Position numbers and translations under genes: made by a program | Assembly (NCBI RefSeq): GCF_030817355.1 | Contig: NZ_JAUSZH010000001.1 | Location: 868,001-932,000 of the forward strand | Length of the DNA: 64,000 nucleotides | Reading direction: 5' to 3' | Source: Streptomyces sp. V1I1 | GTDB taxonomy: Bacteria; Actinomycetota; Actinomycetes; Streptomycetales; Streptomycetaceae | Shown: positions 10,535 through 19,533 of the stretch, one piece after another | How positions within the stretch are numbered: position 1 is the stretch's first letter | How the letters are laid out: every line of letters begins with the position of its first letter | Notes under the pieces: model-generated | What the model saw: only the letters and a program-made list of their open reading frames with translations | Told to the model about the DNA's origin: nothing | The model's database searches: none

Positions 10535-11626
10535 TCAGACGTCTGTGCTGACCATACGGCGGCGACGGGCGACGAAGAGACTGCCGCCGACGGCCGCGGT
10601 GAGCACAAGCCCGCCGCCGATCGCCATCTCGGTGGAGCTGGGGCCGACGGAGCCGCCGAGACCGCCGAGCGCGCCCCGGCCTGCGAGCACGGTGAACTGA
10701 TCGGTCGCCACCCTCGAGTTGTCATTGCACCTGATCGCCAGGTTGTACTGACCCGGCGCCGCGTCGTTGTGGATCCGCGCGATGGCGGTCGAAATACCGT
10801 TGGGGTTCACGGAGAGATTGGTCTGCGGGAAGGCGTTGGACGTGACCGTGCCACCGCGCTTGCAGCCCTGGACCGAGATCGTCAGGGTGCCGCCCTGGTG
10901 TACGGATCGCGGGTTGACGTTGATGCTGATGGCACCGTTGCCCCCCTGACCGCCGCCCAGACCGTTGACTCCCTGGTGGCCGTTGCCGCCTAGGCCGTTG
11001 TCTCCTCGACCGTTGTTTCCCTGGCCGTTGCCGCCCTGGCCGTTGTCTCCCCGACCGTTGTTCCCCTGGCCGTTGCCGCCCTGGCCGTTGTCTCCCCGAC
11101 CGTTGTTCCCCTGGCCGTTGCCGCCCTGGCCGTTACCGCCCTGGCCGTTGTCTCCCCGACCGTTGTTCCCCTGGCCGTTGCCGTTGCCCCCTTGACCGTT
11201 GTCTCCCCGACCGTTGTCTCCCTGGCCGTTGCCGTTGCCCCCTTGACCGTTGTCTCCCCGGCCGTTGTTCCCCTGACCGTTGCCGTTGCCTCCTTGACCG
11301 TTGTCCCCCCGACCGTTATCTCCCCGACCGTTATCTCCCTGGCCGTTCCCACCTCGACCGTTATCTCCCCTGCCGTTGTCTCCCTGGCCGTTCCCGCCTC
11401 GACCGTTGTCTCCCCGACCGTTATTTCCCTGACCATTGCCGCCCTGACCGTAATCTCCCTGACCGATCCCGCCCAGGCCGTTGTCTCCCGGGCCGATCCC
11501 CCCTGGAACTTGACCTTGACCGATTCCCCCTGGATCGACGTCGCCGCCCGCGGCGGCCAGCGGGGCAGTGAGCGCGACGGCCGCGACGGCGGCCGCGGCC
11601 ACTGCGAGAGAGCGTGTTGAACGCAT
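10535..11626 (-). CDS. Secreted Gly/Asn-rich pentapeptide-repeat protein with sorting-signal-like C-terminus
   Basis: Exported protein of 363 residues. A signal peptide (VAAVALTAPLAAAGG) is followed by about 30 units of the pentapeptide N-G-[QR]-G-[DNG]. Next comes an Ig-like domain (VNPRSVHQGGTLTISVQGC) and a C-terminus with GGLGGSVG, a hydrophobic segment and RRRR. The ATG at 11626 has AGGAGG seven bases upstream. The Ig-like module and tail are homologous to those of the convergent gene at 9894, which lacks the repeat. The repeat is likely extended and surface-exposed. No known family name can be given; possible roles are a wall-linked spacer or adhesin. Confidence 0.8.
   Translation of the reverse strand: MRSTRSLAVAAAAVAAVALTAPLAAAGGDVDPGGIGQGQVPGGIGPGDNGLGGIGQGDYGQGGNGQGNNGRGDNGRGGNGQGDNGRGDNGRGGNGQGDNGRGDNGRGDNGQGGNGNGQGNNGRGDNGQGGNGNGQGDNGRGDNGQGGNGNGQGNNGRGDNGQGGNGQGGNGQGNNGRGDNGQGGNGQGNNGRGDNGQGGNGQGNNGRGDNGLGGNGHQGVNGLGGGQGGNGAISINVNPRSVHQGGTLTISVQGCKRGGTVTSNAFPQTNLSVNPNGISTAIARIHNDAAPGQYNLAIRCNDNSRVATDQFTVLAGRGALGGLGGSVGPSSTEMAIGGGLVLTAAVGGSLFVARRRRMVSTDV
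10980..11475. repeat. 15-bp coding tandem repeat
   Basis: About 30 near-identical 15-bp units (plus-strand form CCGTTGTCTCCCCGA and variants) that encode the pentapeptide repeat of the gene on the minus strand. Unit number may vary between strains by slippage or recombination. Confidence 0.9.
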
Positions 11627-11936
11627 CGTAGAACCTCCTGTGGAAGACGCCCCAAAGCGGGCGCTCCGGGAAAATCGACGAGTACGCCTTCCATGACGAA
11701 CACTCACTGGGGCGAACAAACCCCGCATTTCGACACTGGTCCACCCCAGTGAGGCGACACGCCGACGACGCGCCGGGGGACCTGACTGAGCCGCAGGTCA
11801 CAGACCGTCAGAAATTTTTTAATGACTGATTGCTCGGATGGGGCATCGCCCAGGCCCACCACCCGTTCGCCTCTCCCTCCTCGCCGCGTGGACAGAGCGC
11901 GCTTAGCGTGCTTACAGAGGCCACGAAGGGAGAACC
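11627..11936. other. 310-bp divergent intergenic region with a 10-bp inverted repeat
   Basis: No gene is seen. It separates the repeat protein (minus) from the class F sortase (plus) and must hold both promoters. CTCACTGGGG (11703-11712) and CCCCAGTGAG (11744-11753) form an inverted repeat 31 bases apart, a candidate operator or leader structure for the repeat-protein transcript. Confidence 0.5.
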
Positions 11937-12590
11937 ATGGGCCTGCACTACGGCGGCTCGGAGAAGAAGAGGCGCTCACCTTGGGGCGTACTGGCCCTCG
12001 CCCTGCTCAGCGGAATCGCCCTTATAAGGAATGGCTCGGATGTCTCCCTCGGACCGCCCCAGCCCGCGGCGGCCGCCTCGCTGACGGGCCGTGCCCAGGG
12101 CGAGACGTTCATCCCCGTCGACCTCGAGCCGCTCGCGTACGCGGCCGCGGAACGCGTGCGGATTCCGGCTATCAATGTGGACGCTCCGGTCGTGAATGTA
12201 GGCCTGGACCAGGAAGGCTGGATCGCCGCGCCGCCCGCGCACGACCCCAATTTGGCGGGCTGGTACCAGAACGGCATCGCCCCCGGCCAGCGCGGCACGG
12301 CGGTCGTCGTAGGCCATGTCGACAACCTTTCCGGGCCTGCCGTCTTCTACGGCCTCGGCTCCATCCAGAAGGGCCAGCACGTCGAGGTGAGCCGCTTCGA
12401 CGGCAAGACCGTGGTCTTCGAGGTGTACGGCGTCGAGGTGTTCTCCAAGGAGGACTTCCCCGGCTCCCAGGTGTACGGCGACACAGGGCAGGCGGAACTG
12501 CGGGTGATCACCTGCGGCGGCGGCTACTCCAAGGCGAACGGCTACGACGGGAACGTCGTCGTGTTCGCACGGATGGTCAGGATCCGCTGA
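11937..12590 (+). CDS. srtF: Class F sortase
   Basis: Membrane-anchored transpeptidase of 217 residues with one N-terminal hydrophobic segment (WGVLALALLSGIAL) and an external catalytic domain. Catalytic His lies in VVVGHVDN, Cys in LRVITCGGGY and Arg in VVVFARMVR, the triad of sortases. The domain form (RIPAINVDAPVV at its start) matches actinobacterial class F enzymes. GGGAG precedes the ATG. No LPXTG protein is seen nearby. The two adjacent exported proteins end in a Gly-rich motif, hydrophobic helix and Arg tail, so they are the best local substrate candidates (inference). Confidence 0.88.
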   Translation: MGLHYGGSEKKRRSPWGVLALALLSGIALIRNGSDVSLGPPQPAAAASLTGRAQGETFIPVDLEPLAYAAAERVRIPAINVDAPVVNVGLDQEGWIAAPPAHDPNLAGWYQNGIAPGQRGTAVVVGHVDNLSGPAVFYGLGSIQKGQHVEVSRFDGKTVVFEVYGVEVFSKEDFPGSQVYGDTGQAELRVITCGGGYSKANGYDGNVVVFARMVRIR

Positions 12591-12630
12591 TCCCGGCCCT
12601 TGCGTGCAAGCCGCTGCGTGGCGTCGAGCA

Positions 12631-12651
12631 GCCGCTGCGCGGCTCAGCGGC
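12631..12651. terminator. Hairpin between convergent sortase and deacetylase genes
   Basis: GCCGCTG and CAGCGGC pair across seven bases; the element overlaps the last codons of the deacetylase gene. Weak evidence, position is suitable. Confidence 0.35.
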
Positions 12652-13483
12652 GCGGAACGGTGATGCGGTACCCGGCGTCAAGCAGCTCGGGCAGATAGCT
12701 GCGCAGTGCGGCGACGCTCTGCGAGCGGTCGCCGCCCGCGTCGTGCGACAGTACGACGACGCCGGGTCCCGCACCGTCCAGCACGCGGCGGACGATCGTC
12801 TTCGTGCCGGGCTCGGTCCAGTCGAGGGTGTCGACGGTCCACGCCAGCGGTTCCATGCCGAGTTGCGCGCCGATCTCGAAGGAGTGCTTGTTCCAGGCTC
12901 CGAACGGAGCCCGGTACCAGAGCGGCGGGGTGCCCAGCGTCTCTTCGATCACTTCGCTGGTACGGCCCAGCTCGTCACGGATCCTGGACGGCGGGAGCTT
13001 CGGGATCAGGGGGTGTGACCAGGTGTGGTTGCCGACGACATGCCCGTCGTCGGCCATCTCACGGAGCAGATCGCGGTGGTCCGAGGCCATCTCGCCGCAG
13101 ACGAAGAACATCGCGGGCACCTCGTACTTGCGCAGGGTGCTCAGGATGTCCGGCGTGTAGCGGGGATCGGGCCCGTCGTCGAAGGTGAGCACCATGGTGC
13201 GCCCGGCGTCCGAGACTTCCAGAAAGGGCCGCTGGCGCACGGGTGGCATCGCCCGGCGGAATCTCGGCGGAGAGTACGCCGTCATGGGCTGCAGCCGGTA
13301 GGCCGACGCCTTGACCGGCGGGCCCGCGACGGCCCGGGGACCCGCTGCCGGGCGGGAGACTGCGGTCCGGGCGGGGGCCGACCCCCGCTCGGTGAAGAGC
13401 AGCCCGGCGGTGGCGGCTGCACCGAGGCAGGCGGCGACGCGCAGCACCGACCGACGCCCCGGGAGCATCTGATGCGATTTCAT
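12644..13483 (-). CDS. Exported polysaccharide deacetylase (NodB homology, CE4)
   Basis: Secreted carbohydrate esterase of about 279 residues. The N-terminus MKSHQMLPGRRSVLRVAAC leads into a hydrophobic signal; the twin arginine could allow Tat export. The NodB domain (about 95-275) has motif 1 LTFDDGPDP, motif 2 HTWSHP, motif 3 RAPFGAWN and a late VVLSHDAGG, so metal and catalytic residues look intact. It probably removes acetyl groups from peptidoglycan or another wall glycan. The start is uncertain: ATGs at 13483 and 13468 both lack a clear Shine-Dalgarno. Confidence 0.9.
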   Translation of the reverse strand: MKSHQMLPGRRSVLRVAACLGAAATAGLLFTERGSAPARTAVSRPAAGPRAVAGPPVKASAYRLQPMTAYSPPRFRRAMPPVRQRPFLEVSDAGRTMVLTFDDGPDPRYTPDILSTLRKYEVPAMFFVCGEMASDHRDLLREMADDGHVVGNHTWSHPLIPKLPPSRIRDELGRTSEVIEETLGTPPLWYRAPFGAWNKHSFEIGAQLGMEPLAWTVDTLDWTEPGTKTIVRRVLDGAGPGVVVLSHDAGGDRSQSVAALRSYLPELLDAGYRITVPRR

Positions 13484-13602
13484 GACCAACTGCTCGCACG
13501 GCTGCCACCCCGGGCACCTCATCAACACCGGTAATACAAGCGAAAGCACCCGATGGGAGCAGCGGGAGGGTTCACGCCGCCTCGGGCCTCAGGTTCAGGC
13601 CG

Positions 13603-16600
13603 TCAGCTGCGACGCACCAGCGGGAACGGCAGCGTCTCGCGAATGGTCAGCCCGGTGAGGAACATGACGAGCCGGTCGACGCCGATGCCGAGACCGCCGG
13701 TCGGCGGCATGGCGTACTCCAGCGCGTCCAGGAAGTCCTCGTCGATCTCCATGGCCTCCGGGTCGCCGCCGGCGGCGAGCAGCGACTGGGCGGTGAGCCT
13801 GCGCCGCTGCTCCACGGGGTCGGTCAACTCCGAGTAGGCGGTGCCCAGTTCCGTACCGAAGGCGACCAGGTCCCAGCGTTCGGCGAGCCGTGGGTCGCGG
13901 CGGTGCTGGCGGGTGAGCGGGGAGACGTCGGTCGGGAAGTCCTTGTAGAAGGTGGGCATCTTGGTCCGCTCCTCGACGAGGCGCTCGTACATTTCGAGCA
14001 CCACATCGCCGCGGGTGTCGTCCGGGATGTGCGGGACGCCTGCCCGGTCGCACAGTCGGCGCAGCACGGCCTCGTCGGTGTCGGCGTCGACCTCCTCGCC
14101 GAGCGCCTCGGACACCGCTCCGTACAGCGTCTTGACCGGCCAGGGGCCTGAGATGTCGTGGGCGACGAGTCTGCCGTCCGGGCCGGCCTTGTGCGCGATC
14201 GGGGCGCCGAAGGCCGCGGTGGCCGCGCCCTGGATCAGCTCACGGGTCAGATCGAGCATCACGTCGTAGTCGGCGAAGGCCTGATAGGCCTCCAGCATCG
14301 TGAACTCGGGGTTGTGCTTGTAGGAGACGCCCTCGTTGCGGAAGGTGCGGCCCATCTCGAAGACCTTCTCCAGACCGCCCACGCACAGCCGCTTCAGATA
14401 CAGCTCGGGTGCGATGCGCAGATACAGGTCGAGGTCGTAGGCGTTGATGTGCGTCGTGAAGGGGCGGGCGTTGGCCCCGCCGTGGATCTGCTGGAGCATC
14501 GGCGTCTCGACCTCGAGATAGCCGCGGTCCAGCAGGCCCTGGCGCAGCGCCTGGACGGCGGTGGATCGGTGGCGTACGACATCACGGGCCTCGGGGCTCG
14601 CCACCAGGTCGAGATAGCGGCGGCGGACCCGGGCCTCGGGGTCGGCCAGGCCGTGCCGCTTGTCGGGCAGCGGGCGCAGGCATTTGCCGGTCAGCTGCCA
14701 CCCGGTGACGAAGACGGAGAGCTCGCCCTTGTCGCTGGCGCCGATCTCGCCGTCGGCGGTGATGTGGTCGCCGAGGTCGACGACGGAGGTGAAGTCGTTC
14801 AGTACGCCCTCTCCGCAGTCCTCGCGGGTGAGGGCGAGCTGGAGGTCGCCGGACCAGTCGCGCAGTACGGCGAAGACGACGCCGCCGAGGTCGCGAACGG
14901 CCATCACGCGCCCGGCCACGGTGGCCTTGCGGCCGGTGCGGGTGCCGGGTTCGGGCGCGGGGGTCGCGGCCCGGATCTCAGCGAGGGTGTCGGTCCGCTG
15001 GGCGATGCCGACCGGATAGGGGTCGGTGCCGTTGGCGCGCAGTCGATCCAGCTTGCGGTGGCGGATCCGCACCTGCTCGGGCAGCCGCTGCTCCCCTGCC
15101 GAGTCGGGCGAGTCCGGACCCACCAGGCCGAGCGAGTCGATGGACGGCAGCCCCTCGGTGGTGACGGGGGTGACCACTCCCTTCGGCCGTCCCTTTCCCT
15201 TTCCCTTTCCCCAGAACTTGTGCAGGCTCGGTACGGAGACGAAGCCCTCGGCGATCCCGGAGGCAAGGCCCACTCGGGCGAGGGAGCCGGCGTCGCCGTA
15301 GCAGAGGAAGCGCGGATACCACTCGGGCTGGTACTTGACGTTGGAGCGGTACAGGGCTTCCAGCTGCCACCACTTGGAGAAGAAGAGGAGCAGCTTGCGC
15401 CAGATCCGCAGGACGGGGCCCGCGCCGATGCGGGCGCCCTCCTCGAAGGCGGAGCGGAAGACGGCGAAGTTGAGGGAGATCCGGCGGATGCCGACTCGGT
15501 GCACATGGGCGCACAGCTCGGCGACCATGAACTCCATGACGCCGTTGGGCGCGGTGCGGTCACGGCGCATCAGGTCGAGCGAGATGCCGTCCCTGCCCCA
15601 TGGCACGAAGGAGAGCAGGGCCATCAGATTGCCGTCCCCGTCGAGCGCCTCGACGAGCAGGCAGTCGCCGTCGGCCGGGTCACCGAGGCGGTCGAGCGCC
15701 ATGGAGAAGCCGCGTTCGGTCTCGGTGTCCCGCCAGGCGTCGGCCTTGTCGACGATGCGCTGCATCTCCTCGTCACTCAGGGCGGAGTGACGGCGGATCC
15801 GGGTGGTGGCGCCGGTTCGCTGCACACGGTTCACGGCCTGCCGGGTGACCCGCATGTCACGGCCGTTCAGGTCGAAGCGGCCGACCTGCAGGATCGCCTC
15901 GTCGCCGAGCTGGATCGCACCGAGCCCGGAGCGGGCGAAGACCTTGGCGCCCTCCTCGGACGCGCCCATGACGGCGGGGGCCCAGGCGTAGCGTCTGGCG
16001 ACGTCCAGCCAGGCCTCGATGGCGGGGGTCCATGCCGCCCGGTCGCCGACCGGATCGCCGCTGGCGAGGCAGACGCCTGCCTCGACGCGGTAGGTGACGG
16101 CGCCCTTGCCGTTGGGTGAGAAGACGACGGCCTTGTCGCGGCGGGTGGCGAAGTAGCCGAGCGAGTCCTGGGAGCCGTAGGCGCCGAGCAGGGCACGGAT
16201 GCGGGGCTCCTCGTCACCGTGCAGGGCGGCTTCCATGCGCTGCGAGCGAAACAGCGTCGCAGCGGCGCTGAGCAGGGCGATCGCACCGAAGAGGCCGAGC
16301 AGGAAGAAGAGCGGTCGCGGCGGGCGGCCGTCGAACTCGTCGCCCGAGACAAGTCCGCCGAGCACCCGGTTGGCGGCCCACAGCAGCCGCTGGCCCTGGG
16401 GCAGCCCGCCCGGGAACGCCTCGACAAGGCCCCAGCCGACAAGGATTCCGGCGGCGAGCCCGAGGACCAGGACGAGGAGCGCGCGCCGCAGGGCCCCGCG
16501 CCGGGTCTCGGCGTAGAACTCCCCGCGGGCCATGACGAGCACCGCCAGGGCGATCGCGCACAGCACCAGACTGGGGATCCAGGCCCAGTCCTTGTCGAAG

Positions 16601-16914
16601 ATCAGCACCAGTACGTCGGTGATCAGCAGCAGGGTCAGATAGCCGACGACCAGCCACCAGGCGGCCTTCTTGCGGGCGCCGATGGCCGCGGCGAGCAGCA
16701 GCAGGAACGCGGCGTAGGCGAGGTTCGCGCTGACGGGGACGGTGACCCGGTCCAGGAAGAGGGCGACCGGTCGCAGCACATGCCGCAGCGGAGGGATGAG
16801 TGAGAGGACGACGCAGAACACGCCGAGTGCGCCGAAGAACATCGCGAATGCGCCGGGCACCCTGCTCAGCAAGCTGCCACGGGCGGGAGTCGGCTCCTGC
16901 ACGGTGACACTCAT
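13603..16914 (-). CDS. lysX: Bifunctional lysylphosphatidylglycerol synthetase/lysyl-tRNA synthetase
   Basis: Fusion protein of 1103 residues that makes lysyl-tRNA and transfers lysine to phosphatidylglycerol, reducing membrane negative charge. Residues 20-230 form an MprF-like membrane domain. About 240-560 is the DUF2156 transferase domain ([28 protein letters not shown]). The OB-fold anticodon domain starts near 660 ([13 protein letters not shown]). The class II core has motif 2 [20 protein letters not shown] and motif 3 [15 protein letters not shown]. Length and order match mycobacterial LysX. The ATG at 16914 gives [13 protein letters not shown]; the open frame upstream enters the IS element and is not part of the gene. 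Confidence 0.93.
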   Translation of the reverse strand: MSVTVQEPTPARGSLLSRVPGAFAMFFGALGVFCVVLSLIPPLRHVLRPVALFLDRVTVPVSANLAYAAFLLLLAAAIGARKKAAWWLVVGYLTLLLITDVLVLIFDKDWAWIPSLVLCAIALAVLVMARGEFYAETRRGALRRALLVLVLGLAAGILVGWGLVEAFPGGLPQGQRLLWAANRVLGGLVSGDEFDGRPPRPLFFLLGLFGAIALLSAAATLFRSQRMEAALHGDEEPRIRALLGAYGSQDSLGYFATRRDKAVVFSPNGKGAVTYRVEAGVCLASGDPVGDRAAWTPAIEAWLDVARRYAWAPAVMGASEEGAKVFARSGLGAIQLGDEAILQVGRFDLNGRDMRVTRQAVNRVQRTGATTRIRRHSALSDEEMQRIVDKADAWRDTETERGFSMALDRLGDPADGDCLLVEALDGDGNLMALLSFVPWGRDGISLDLMRRDRTAPNGVMEFMVAELCAHVHRVGIRRISLNFAVFRSAFEEGARIGAGPVLRIWRKLLLFFSKWWQLEALYRSNVKYQPEWYPRFLCYGDAGSLARVGLASGIAEGFVSVPSLHKFWGKGKGKGRPKGVVTPVTTEGLPSIDSLGLVGPDSPDSAGEQRLPEQVRIRHRKLDRLRANGTDPYPVGIAQRTDTLAEIRAATPAPEPGTRTGRKATVAGRVMAVRDLGGVVFAVLRDWSGDLQLALTREDCGEGVLNDFTSVVDLGDHITADGEIGASDKGELSVFVTGWQLTGKCLRPLPDKRHGLADPEARVRRRYLDLVASPEARDVVRHRSTAVQALRQGLLDRGYLEVETPMLQQIHGGANARPFTTHINAYDLDLYLRIAPELYLKRLCVGGLEKVFEMGRTFRNEGVSYKHNPEFTMLEAYQAFADYDVMLDLTRELIQGAATAAFGAPIAHKAGPDGRLVAHDISGPWPVKTLYGAVSEALGEEVDADTDEAVLRRLCDRAGVPHIPDDTRGDVVLEMYERLVEERTKMPTFYKDFPTDVSPLTRQHRRDPRLAERWDLVAFGTELGTAYSELTDPVEQRRRLTAQSLLAAGGDPEAMEIDEDFLDALEYAMPPTGGLGIGVDRLVMFLTGLTIRETLPFPLVRRS

Positions 16915-16965
16915 GATCTGCACTCTAAGGAGGCCATCGGCGGGCCGCCTGTCGGGAGCGACTAG

Positions 16966-18051
16966 GGCCTGTTCTCGGTTGTGATCAAAGTCGGGTTTTG
17001 GCCCCGTGCGGGCTGGTAGGACGTTCGTGTGACGCGTGCGCAACTGACCGACCAGGAATGGAAGTTCATCGAGCCCTACCTGCCGATAGGCAGGTTCGGC
17101 CCGTACCCCGGACGGCTGCGTGAGCAGTTCGAGGGGGTGATCTGGCGGTTCCGGACCGGCAGCCAGTGGCGCGAGATGCCCGAGCGGTTCGGCGCCTGGC
17201 AGACCGTCTACCAGCGGTTCGTCCGGTGGCGGGACACGGGCGTCTTCCAGGCCCTGCTGGAAGGTGTGATCGCCGAGGCCGCGCGACGAGGTGAAACCGA
17301 CATGTCCCTGGTCAGCGTCGACTCCACCACCGCCCGGGCCCACCAGGACGCGGCCGGTACGCGCCTCGACGAGGAGGTCATGGCCGCTCTGGAGGAAGCG
17401 GCCCTCGAACAGGAGAAGGCGGTCCGGCAAAAGGGGGAGCAGCTGAGGAACGGAACGGGCAGGACGGCGAAGACGACCCCGAACGGGCCGAGCGCCGACG
17501 CGTCCGGCGACGGCGCAAGGCCCGGCTGAAGGCCGCCCTGCTCGGCAGATCCCGCGGCGGGCTGACCAGCAAAATTCACCTCGCTGCGGACCGGCGCTGC
17601 CGCCCGATGGCGCTTCTCCTAACCGCCGGACAGGCCGCTGACAGCCCCCAGTTCGTCCCCGTCCTGAACAAGGTACGGGTCCGACTCCCGGTCGGCCGTC
17701 CCCGCACCCGGCCCGACGCAGTCGCCGGCGACAAGGCCTACTCCTCCCGCACCAACCGCGCCCACCTGCGCGAACGCCGCATCAAGGCGGTCATCCCGGA
17801 GAAGAAGGACCAGGCCGCGAACCGCAGGAAGAAGGGCAGCCGGGGCGGTCGCCCTGTCACCTACGACACGGATCTCTACCGCGACCGCAACACCGTCGAG
17901 CGCGCTATCAACAAGCTGAAGGCCTGGCGAGGCATCGCCACCCGCTACGACAAGACCCCCGAGAGCTACCTCGCCGGAGTCCACCTCCGCGCCACGACGA
18001 TCTGGATCGCCAGCCTCCTGTCAGCCCATTGATCACAACCAAGAACAGGAC
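16966..18051 (+). mobile_element. IS5-family (IS427-like) insertion sequence
   Basis: A 1086-bp element bounded by 23-bp imperfect inverted repeats (16966-16988 and 18029-18051; 21 of 23 match, both ending in GGTTGTGATCAA inward). It is flanked on each side by CTAG (16962-16965 and 18052-18055), the YTAR target typical of this family. It carries one transposase gene read in two frames. It sits 48 bp before lysX and 11 bp before the universal stress gene, so it splits what was a divergent intergenic region of about 60 bp. Confidence 0.9.
17029..18032 (+). CDS. IS5/IS427-type DDE transposase, two frames joined by -1 frameshift
   Basis: The first frame (17029-17529) gives the N-terminal DUF4096-like region ([31 protein letters not shown]) and the first catalytic Asp in [15 protein letters not shown]. 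The second frame, -1 relative to it, gives [19 protein letters not shown], the second Asp in [10 protein letters not shown] and the Glu in [13 protein letters not shown]. The frames overlap at 17429-17437, AAAAGGGGG. Zero-frame codons AAG-GGG preceded by A can slip back to AAA-GGG, so a programmed -1 shift is likely rather than a disabling mutation. The N-terminal start is GTG, with weak initiation signals. Confidence 0.88.
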
Positions 18052-18065
18052 CTAGCCTCGTTGGT

Positions 18066-18539
18066 GTGACAGAGCAGCAGCCCCGGCAGCAACCGCACCA
18101 ATTCGAACGCGGCACCGACGGCCCGAAGGTCATCGTCGTCGGCGTGGACGGTTCCGATTCCTCGCTGCGGGCGGCGGCGTACGCGGGCGGTCTCGCCCGT
18201 CGGCAGAACGCTCTGCTCGCCATCGTGTACGTCCAGCCGGTGATGCCCGCGGGCGCGGCGTTCGGCGTCCCGGTCGGGGACGCGACCGGGGAGATCGCCG
18301 AGGAGCTGGTGGCCGAGATCCGTTCCGCCGCCGAGCGGGTCAAGGGGATCTGGGACGTCCGCTGGGAGTTCCACACCGTCCGCGGTGACCCGTACAGCGG
18401 ACTGGTCACCGCGGCCGACGAGCTGAAGGCGGACGCCGTGGTGGTCGGGGCTTCGGAGTCGGCGGGACACCGGATCATCGGGTCGGTGGCGGTCCGTCTG
18501 GTGAAGGCCGGGCGCTGGCCGGTGACTGTCGTTCCGTAG
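18066..18539 (+). CDS. Universal stress protein, single UspA domain
   Basis: Small cytoplasmic stress protein of 157 residues. The fold starts with KVIVVGVDGSDSSLRAAAYA and ends with VVVGASESAGHRIIGSVAVRLVKAGRWPVTVV. The final segment resembles the ATP-binding loop of UspA proteins. It starts at GTG 18066, only 11 bp past the CTAG flank of the IS element and without a clear Shine-Dalgarno. Its native promoter has therefore probably been moved away by the insertion; transcription may now start inside the IS end. Confidence 0.88.
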   Translation: MTEQQPRQQPHQFERGTDGPKVIVVGVDGSDSSLRAAAYAGGLARRQNALLAIVYVQPVMPAGAAFGVPVGDATGEIAEELVAEIRSAAERVKGIWDVRWEFHTVRGDPYSGLVTAADELKADAVVVGASESAGHRIIGSVAVRLVKAGRWPVTVVP

Positions 18540-18721
18540 CCGGTCGCCCATGCGGGTGGGGGACTGTCCGGCGCAGCCTGCCGCGGCAGAGAGGAGTACG
18601 CCGGTGGCGGCCACCGGTCCCTGACGCGTGCGCCGACCGTTCACCGCACCATTCGCCGCTCCGTGCGACCGCTCGCCGAAGACAGCCGTGCGTCATCTGT
18701 CCCTCCGCGCCCGGATGGGTT

Positions 18722-18738
18722 CGTATACGCCACGTGGC
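18722..18738. promoter_or_regulatory. Shared motif upstream of the first ECF sigma gene
   Basis: CGTATACGCCACGTGGC, ending 27 bases before the ATG. Sixteen of 17 bases recur before the neighbouring paralogous sigma gene. It contains the palindrome GCCACGTGGC. Confidence 0.55.
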
Positions 18739-18765
18739 AGCGACTCTGCACGAAAGGTGTTGGCA

Positions 18766-19323
18766 ATGGCGACCGCGACTGCTTCAGCGACAACCGACGA
18801 GCGGGCCATGGCCGAGCTGCAGCGTGAACACGGCCCCGCTCTGTTCAGCTTTCTGCTCGGCCTGACCTACGGGGACCAGCAGCGCGCCGAGGATCTGTTG
18901 CAGGAGACGCTCGTACGGGCCTGGCAACACCCCGAGGCGTTCGACGGCCCTTACGAGTCGATGCGGCCATGGCTCTTCACAGTCGGCCGCCGCCTCGCGA
19001 TCGACGCCCGCCGCTCCCGGCTGGCCCGTCCCACCGAGATCGGCGACGGGGTCCTGGCCACCACGCCGGACCCGGCGGACGTCACAGAGGCGGCCGTCGC
19101 CGCGCTCGACGTCCGGGCCGCCGTGGAGTCACTGAGCCCCGAGCACCGCGCGGTGCTGGTGCAGATCTACTTCCACGGGCTGAGCGTCAATGAGGCCGCC
19201 GAGGCACTCGGGATACCGGCCGGGACGGTCAAGTCGCGTTCGTACTACGCACTGCGTGCGCTCGCCCGCTGCCTGCCGGGCTACGCGCGCCCGCGCGCGA
19301 CGGCGAGCGCGGGCCATCCCTGA
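18766..19323 (+). CDS. ECF-type RNA polymerase sigma factor (first of tandem pair)
   Basis: Sigma factor of 185 residues with region 2 (LLGLTYGDQQRAEDLLQETLVRAWQHPEAF, PWLFTVGRRLAIDARR) and region 4 (SLSPEHRAVLVQIYFHGLSVNEAAEALGIPAGTVKSRSYYALRAL). The ATG at 18766 has AAGGTG eight bases upstream. It is closely similar over its whole length to the next gene, pointing to tandem duplication. No anti-sigma gene is adjacent; the nearest candidates are the zinc-finger proteins at 29.0-30.2 kb. Ends with an Arg/Ala-rich tail that differs from the paralogue. Confidence 0.9.
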   Translation: MATATASATTDERAMAELQREHGPALFSFLLGLTYGDQQRAEDLLQETLVRAWQHPEAFDGPYESMRPWLFTVGRRLAIDARRSRLARPTEIGDGVLATTPDPADVTEAAVAALDVRAAVESLSPEHRAVLVQIYFHGLSVNEAAEALGIPAGTVKSRSYYALRALARCLPGYARPRATASAGHP

Positions 19324-19419
19324 CGCCGCGCACCGGCCCGCCGTACCGCTCGTCGCGCCCGTTCGACCGTTCGTCGCCGCCCTCGTCGTCCCATTCGGCC
19401 GCTGAGCGCCCAGCAGGCC

Positions 19420-19436
19420 CGTATACGCCAGGTGGC
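19420..19436. promoter_or_regulatory. Shared motif upstream of the second ECF sigma gene
   Basis: CGTATACGCCAGGTGGC, 97 bases before the GTG start. It differs at one position from the copy at 18722-18738, so both genes are likely controlled by the same factor, possibly themselves. Confidence 0.55.
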
Positions 19437-19533
19437 GGATAACTCCGGGGGCACGTCCCGCCACGCTCTGAGGGTCGGTGCGGCCCGGCCGACGGGGTCT
19501 TCACCCCACCCGGCCCTCAGAAGGAGAGTTACG

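Noticed and set aside
10980..11475. CRISPR-like regular array
   Set aside because: Units are 15 bp, contiguous and in frame with a secreted protein; there are no unique spacers.
14158..16119. 653-codon plus-strand open frame inside lysX
   Set aside because: It is a shadow of the high-GC lysX gene: low-complexity Gly/Val/Asp composition, no domain, no ribosome site.
16915..17430. N-terminal extension of LysX beyond the ATG at 16914
   Set aside because: The open frame runs into the IS element and antisense to its transposase, so it cannot be native coding sequence.
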